A DNA stretch of 64,000 bases from Acidovorax sp. A79 (GTDB taxonomy: Bacteria; Pseudomonadota; Gammaproteobacteria; Burkholderiales; Burkholderiaceae_C): contig NZ_AP028672.1 of the NCBI RefSeq assembly GCF_041154505.1, positions 4,938,501 through 5,002,500 on the forward strand, given 5' to 3'. Positions 61,919 to 64,000 of the stretch are shown in pieces. Every line of letters begins with the position of its first letter. The stretch's first letter is position 1. A program made the position numbers and the translations under genes. Under the pieces are notes generated by a model. The model did not search any database. It was not told the DNA's origin and worked only from the letters and a program-made list of their open reading frames with translations.

Positions 61919-62403
61919 GGATGGAGCGAAGCGGGGAAGCGGGTCGGGCCGAGGGGGCGGCGGCGGTGCGCACCCTCCTGCCACTTTGATGGACGGACTG
62001 GAGGGTGGCGCTTGATATTCAATGGATTCTAGCTATCAATAGTGTAGCTTTCCGGCACTCTGCTCCCACTCCGGTGGCGGCTGCGTGTGCGTCGTCTTTG
62101 CCCGTCCGGTGGCCGCTGTGGCGGGCACGCATCAACGCGCCACCGTTGAACCGCCGGGGCGGGGTTCAGGCAGGGTTTTGGGTGGTCATTGTGAGAAAAT
62201 GTTTCACCCATGGGGCCAGGGCCTGCGACCGTGATTCGGAATGCAAGCGCCCACCTGCGCGGCCGGGCCGGTGGGCGAGGGCGCAAGCCTGCCACGGCCG
62301 CCCTCCAGGCGGGGTGTGCGGCCCCGCTGTAGTGGCGTGCCCGCGCGGCCGCCATCCCCCGTCTCCGCAAGGCAAGAAATCACCGAAGAAAGAGCTTCCG
62401 ACC
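61919..62403. other. Intergenic region upstream of the collagen-like gene
   Basis: The 485-bp region has a family A repeat at 62008-62056 and an imperfect palindrome GTGAGAAAATGTTTCAC near 62192. The AGAAAGAG near 62389 could be the ribosome-binding site for the downstream gene. No other feature was recognised. Confidence 0.5.
62008..62056. repeat. Dispersed repeat, family A
   Basis: The block 'gcgcttgatattcaatggat' followed by 'tctagctatcaatagtgtag' shares words with the copies at 42812 and 53140. It is AT-rich and lies between two divergent genes. Confidence 0.65.
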
Positions 62404-64000
62404 ATGTCCTCCCCGCGCGTTCATGCCAGCCCGTTGTTCCTCAGCCTGCTTGCGGCCGCGATGTGGGGCCCTGCCGCGCAGGCGGCGGACGTCACGATCC
62501 GGCCGGCGGCGGGCTCGGGGTTTGCCGTCAAGGACGCCAGCGGAACGCAGATCCGCTTTCGCGTGGATGAGGGCGGCGCCATCGCCGCACCGGGGATCGG
62601 GGCTTCCCCGGCGGTGGCCAACCGGGTGTGCTACGGAGCGGCCGGCGTGCTCGGTCCGTGCCAGGCTTCGGCCGTGGGGGCCACGGGCGCCACCGGCCCC
62701 ACGGGGCCGACCGGACCCCAGGGGCCCGCGGGGGCCACCGGCGCCGCCGGCGGTGCGGGGCCTCAGGGGCTTCAGGGGCCTGTGGGGGCCACGGGGCCCG
62801 CAGGCGCGGCAGGAACCACGGGCACCGCAGGCCCCGCCGGTGCGACGGGGGCCCCCGGGGCGGCCGGCTCGTTTGCGGGCAGCTACATGGGTGCCTGGTC
62901 CGCGGCCACGGCCTATGCCTCCGGCACGCTGGTCAGCCAGGGCGGCTCGACCTACCTGCAGGTATCAGCTTCGGACTCGATCAACGCCGACCCTTCCGTG
63001 AGCCCCGCCGTCTGGGCGCTGGTGGCGCAGGCAGGCGCGGCTGGCGCCACGGGAGCGACGGGCGCCACCGGCTCCGCCGGCGTCGCAGGGGCGGCTGGCG
63101 CGGCCGGGCCAGCGGGTGCGGCCGGTCCCGCGGGAGCCACGGGCCCGGCCGGGGCCACCGGCGCGACGGGGGCCACTGGCGCCACGGGCGACCTAACGGG
63201 GGCCGTCCAGTTCGCGCCCGCCGTGCAGCAGGCTGCCACCACGTCCAGCGCGCTCGTCAACCTCAAGCTGGTCGGTGCCGCCACGCTGGGTTCGGCCGGC
63301 AATACGCCACTGCTGTCGCTGTCTGCCAGCGGCCTGTACCTGGATGGACAAAACCACGACAAGGAGCGTGTGCGTGTGGACAACGACGGCGCCATCCTGT
63401 CGGTGGGCGACTTTTCCAACGGCATGGGGGGCGCGCCGGCCGAAGGCCCGGGCACGCGGTTCCTGTGGTATCCGCAAAAAGCGTCCCTGCGCGCCGGGCA
63501 GATCGACGGCACCCAGTGGGACGACGCCAACATCGGCATGTATTCCACGGCGTTCGGCTACAACGCCAGGGCTTCGGGCGACTATGGCTTCGCCGTGGGG
63601 CAGGGTACGGTGGCTTCCAACGGCAACTCCGTGGCCATGGGGCTGTACAACGTCGCCTCCGGCTTCGCGTCGGTGGCGCTGGGGATGGGCGCGCATACCA
63701 ACGCGCGGCAAGGCTCGTTCGTTTTTGCCGACCGTTCGTTTTCCACCTTCTGCGACGGCGGCGTGTCCTGCTCGCCAGAAACCTACTTCCGCGCGGGGGT
63801 GAACAATTCCTTCAATGTGCGGGCCGCGGGCGGCGTGAACCTGTATACGAATGCCGCGGCCACCACCGGCCTGCGCATGAGCTATCTGTCCACCGGCGGG
63901 TCCAATTTCTACGGCAGCTTTGTGTGGACCGACCGCTCCAGCGATACCGCGATCACCCCGTCGGGCACGAACCAGGCCATCTTCCGGTCCTCGGGCGGCT
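62404..64000 (+). CDS. Secreted collagen-like surface protein with CBM-like and YadA-head-like parts (3' end outside the window)
   Basis: The frame stays open from ATG 62404 to the right edge, about 532 residues so far. A signal peptide ends near 'WGPAAQA' (residue 27). Residues 92-155 are collagen-like Gly-X-Y repeats ('[19 protein letters not shown]'), 160-209 are a carbohydrate-binding-like module ('[20 protein letters not shown]'), and 211-262 are a second collagen-like stretch. Later residues contain YadA-head-like repeats ('[20 protein letters not shown]', '[19 protein letters not shown]'). A trimeric surface fibre or phage-tail-like fibre is likely. A C-terminal intramolecular chaperone domain (peptidase S74 type) is expected beyond the window. 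Confidence 0.82.
   Translation, partial: MSSPRVHASPLFLSLLAAAMWGPAAQAADVTIRPAAGSGFAVKDASGTQIRFRVDEGGAIAAPGIGASPAVANRVCYGAAGVLGPCQASAVGATGATGPTGPTGPQGPAGATGAAGGAGPQGLQGPVGATGPAGAAGTTGTAGPAGATGAPGAAGSFAGSYMGAWSAATAYASGTLVSQGGSTYLQVSASDSINADPSVSPAVWALVAQAGAAGATGATGATGSAGVAGAAGAAGPAGAAGPAGATGPAGATGATGATGATGDLTGAVQFAPAVQQAATTSSALVNLKLVGAATLGSAGNTPLLSLSASGLYLDGQNHDKERVRVDNDGAILSVGDFSNGMGGAPAEGPGTRFLWYPQKASLRAGQIDGTQWDDANIGMYSTAFGYNARASGDYGFAVGQGTVASNGNSVAMGLYNVASGFASVALGMGAHTNARQGSFVFADRSFSTFCDGGVSCSPETYFRAGVNNSFNVRAAGGVNLYTNAAATTGLRMSYLSTGGSNFYGSFVWTDRSSDTAITPSGTNQAIFRSSGG
62677..62868 (+). repeat. Collagen-like (Gly-X-Y) repeat tract 1
   Basis: Residues 92-155 of the surface protein, with glycine at almost every third position and Ala, Thr, Pro and Gln in the others. 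The DNA is built of short GGNGCNACN-like words and should be prone to length change. Confidence 0.85.
63034..63189 (+). repeat. Collagen-like (Gly-X-Y) repeat tract 2
   Basis: Residues 211-262 of the surface protein, again Gly-X-Y with GAT and GPAG units, separated from tract 1 by the CBM-like module. Confidence 0.85.

Overview
The window is GC-rich DNA with dense, short-spaced genes and looks like the chromosome of a betaproteobacterium of the Comamonadaceae, most likely Acidovorax or a close relative. The evidence is the block sdhCDAB-sdhE-gltA / gntR / mdh / CitE-like / acnB, the cyo quinol oxidase followed by SURF1 and a RegB/RegA-type pair, the ybgC-tolQRA and nusB-ribH-ribBX clusters, and short AT-richer repeats of the 'tagctat...agcgctt' kind between genes. 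Genus assignment is inference. No rRNA, tRNA, CRISPR array, prophage or transposase gene was recognised.

Layout. 1-1.4 kb: end of an AraC-type regulator, then a MerR regulator overlapping a carboxymuconolactone-decarboxylase-like gene. 1.5-13.2 kb: a central-metabolism block with citrate synthase, succinate dehydrogenase and its flavinylation factor on the minus strand, a GntR/HutC regulator, then malate dehydrogenase, a CitE-like lyase, a secreted hypothetical protein and aconitase B on the plus strand. 13.4-18 kb: a DUF3592-ankyrin membrane protein, a LysR regulator and a TauE/SafE permease. 18-25 kb: cyoABCD, SURF1 and a redox-type sensor/regulator pair, all in one direction, which links a terminal oxidase to quinone-redox signalling. 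25.2-32.7 kb: an MFS/MHS transporter facing tolQRA-ybgC, an aminotransferase, nusB, ribH and a RibBX-type protein. 33-34.8 kb: ferredoxin, a DUF938 methyltransferase, a 0.4-kb array of three 108-bp repeats each carrying a consensus DnaA box, and a DUF427 gene.

34.9-43 kb: a class IV aminotransferase, an SDR dehydrogenase, gshA, two small genes, the ylqF GTPase and a GGDEF-EAL protein. 43-46 kb: a RidA protein divergent from SoxR with a SoxR box between them, then a visibly lower-GC patch with a VOC protein and a GNAT acetyltransferase. 46-50 kb: a two-gene unit encoding a roughly 1044-residue protein of unusual architecture (beta-helix-like N-terminus, propeller-like C-terminus) and a small membrane protein, divergent from an aspartoacylase-like gene. 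50-62 kb: mostly single housekeeping or poorly characterised genes (DUF924, EamA, MgtC, NAD(P)H oxidoreductase, TruC-like synthase, ankyrin, TerB, DHH, DUF1501/DUF1800 pair, MFS, nuclease). 62.4 kb to the end: the start of a secreted collagen-like, CBM-like, YadA-head-like surface protein that runs off the window.

The most unusual items are the DnaA-box repeat array (34.1-34.5 kb), the 1044-residue protein, the collagen-like surface protein, the RibBX variant, the regulator sites read directly from the DNA (MerR, SoxR, a GntR-type palindrome, a palindrome upstream of cyoA), and several copies of dispersed repeats, two of which seem to have become part of reading frames. Residue numbers were counted by hand and should be accurate to a few positions; all family assignments are from reading motifs, without database searches.
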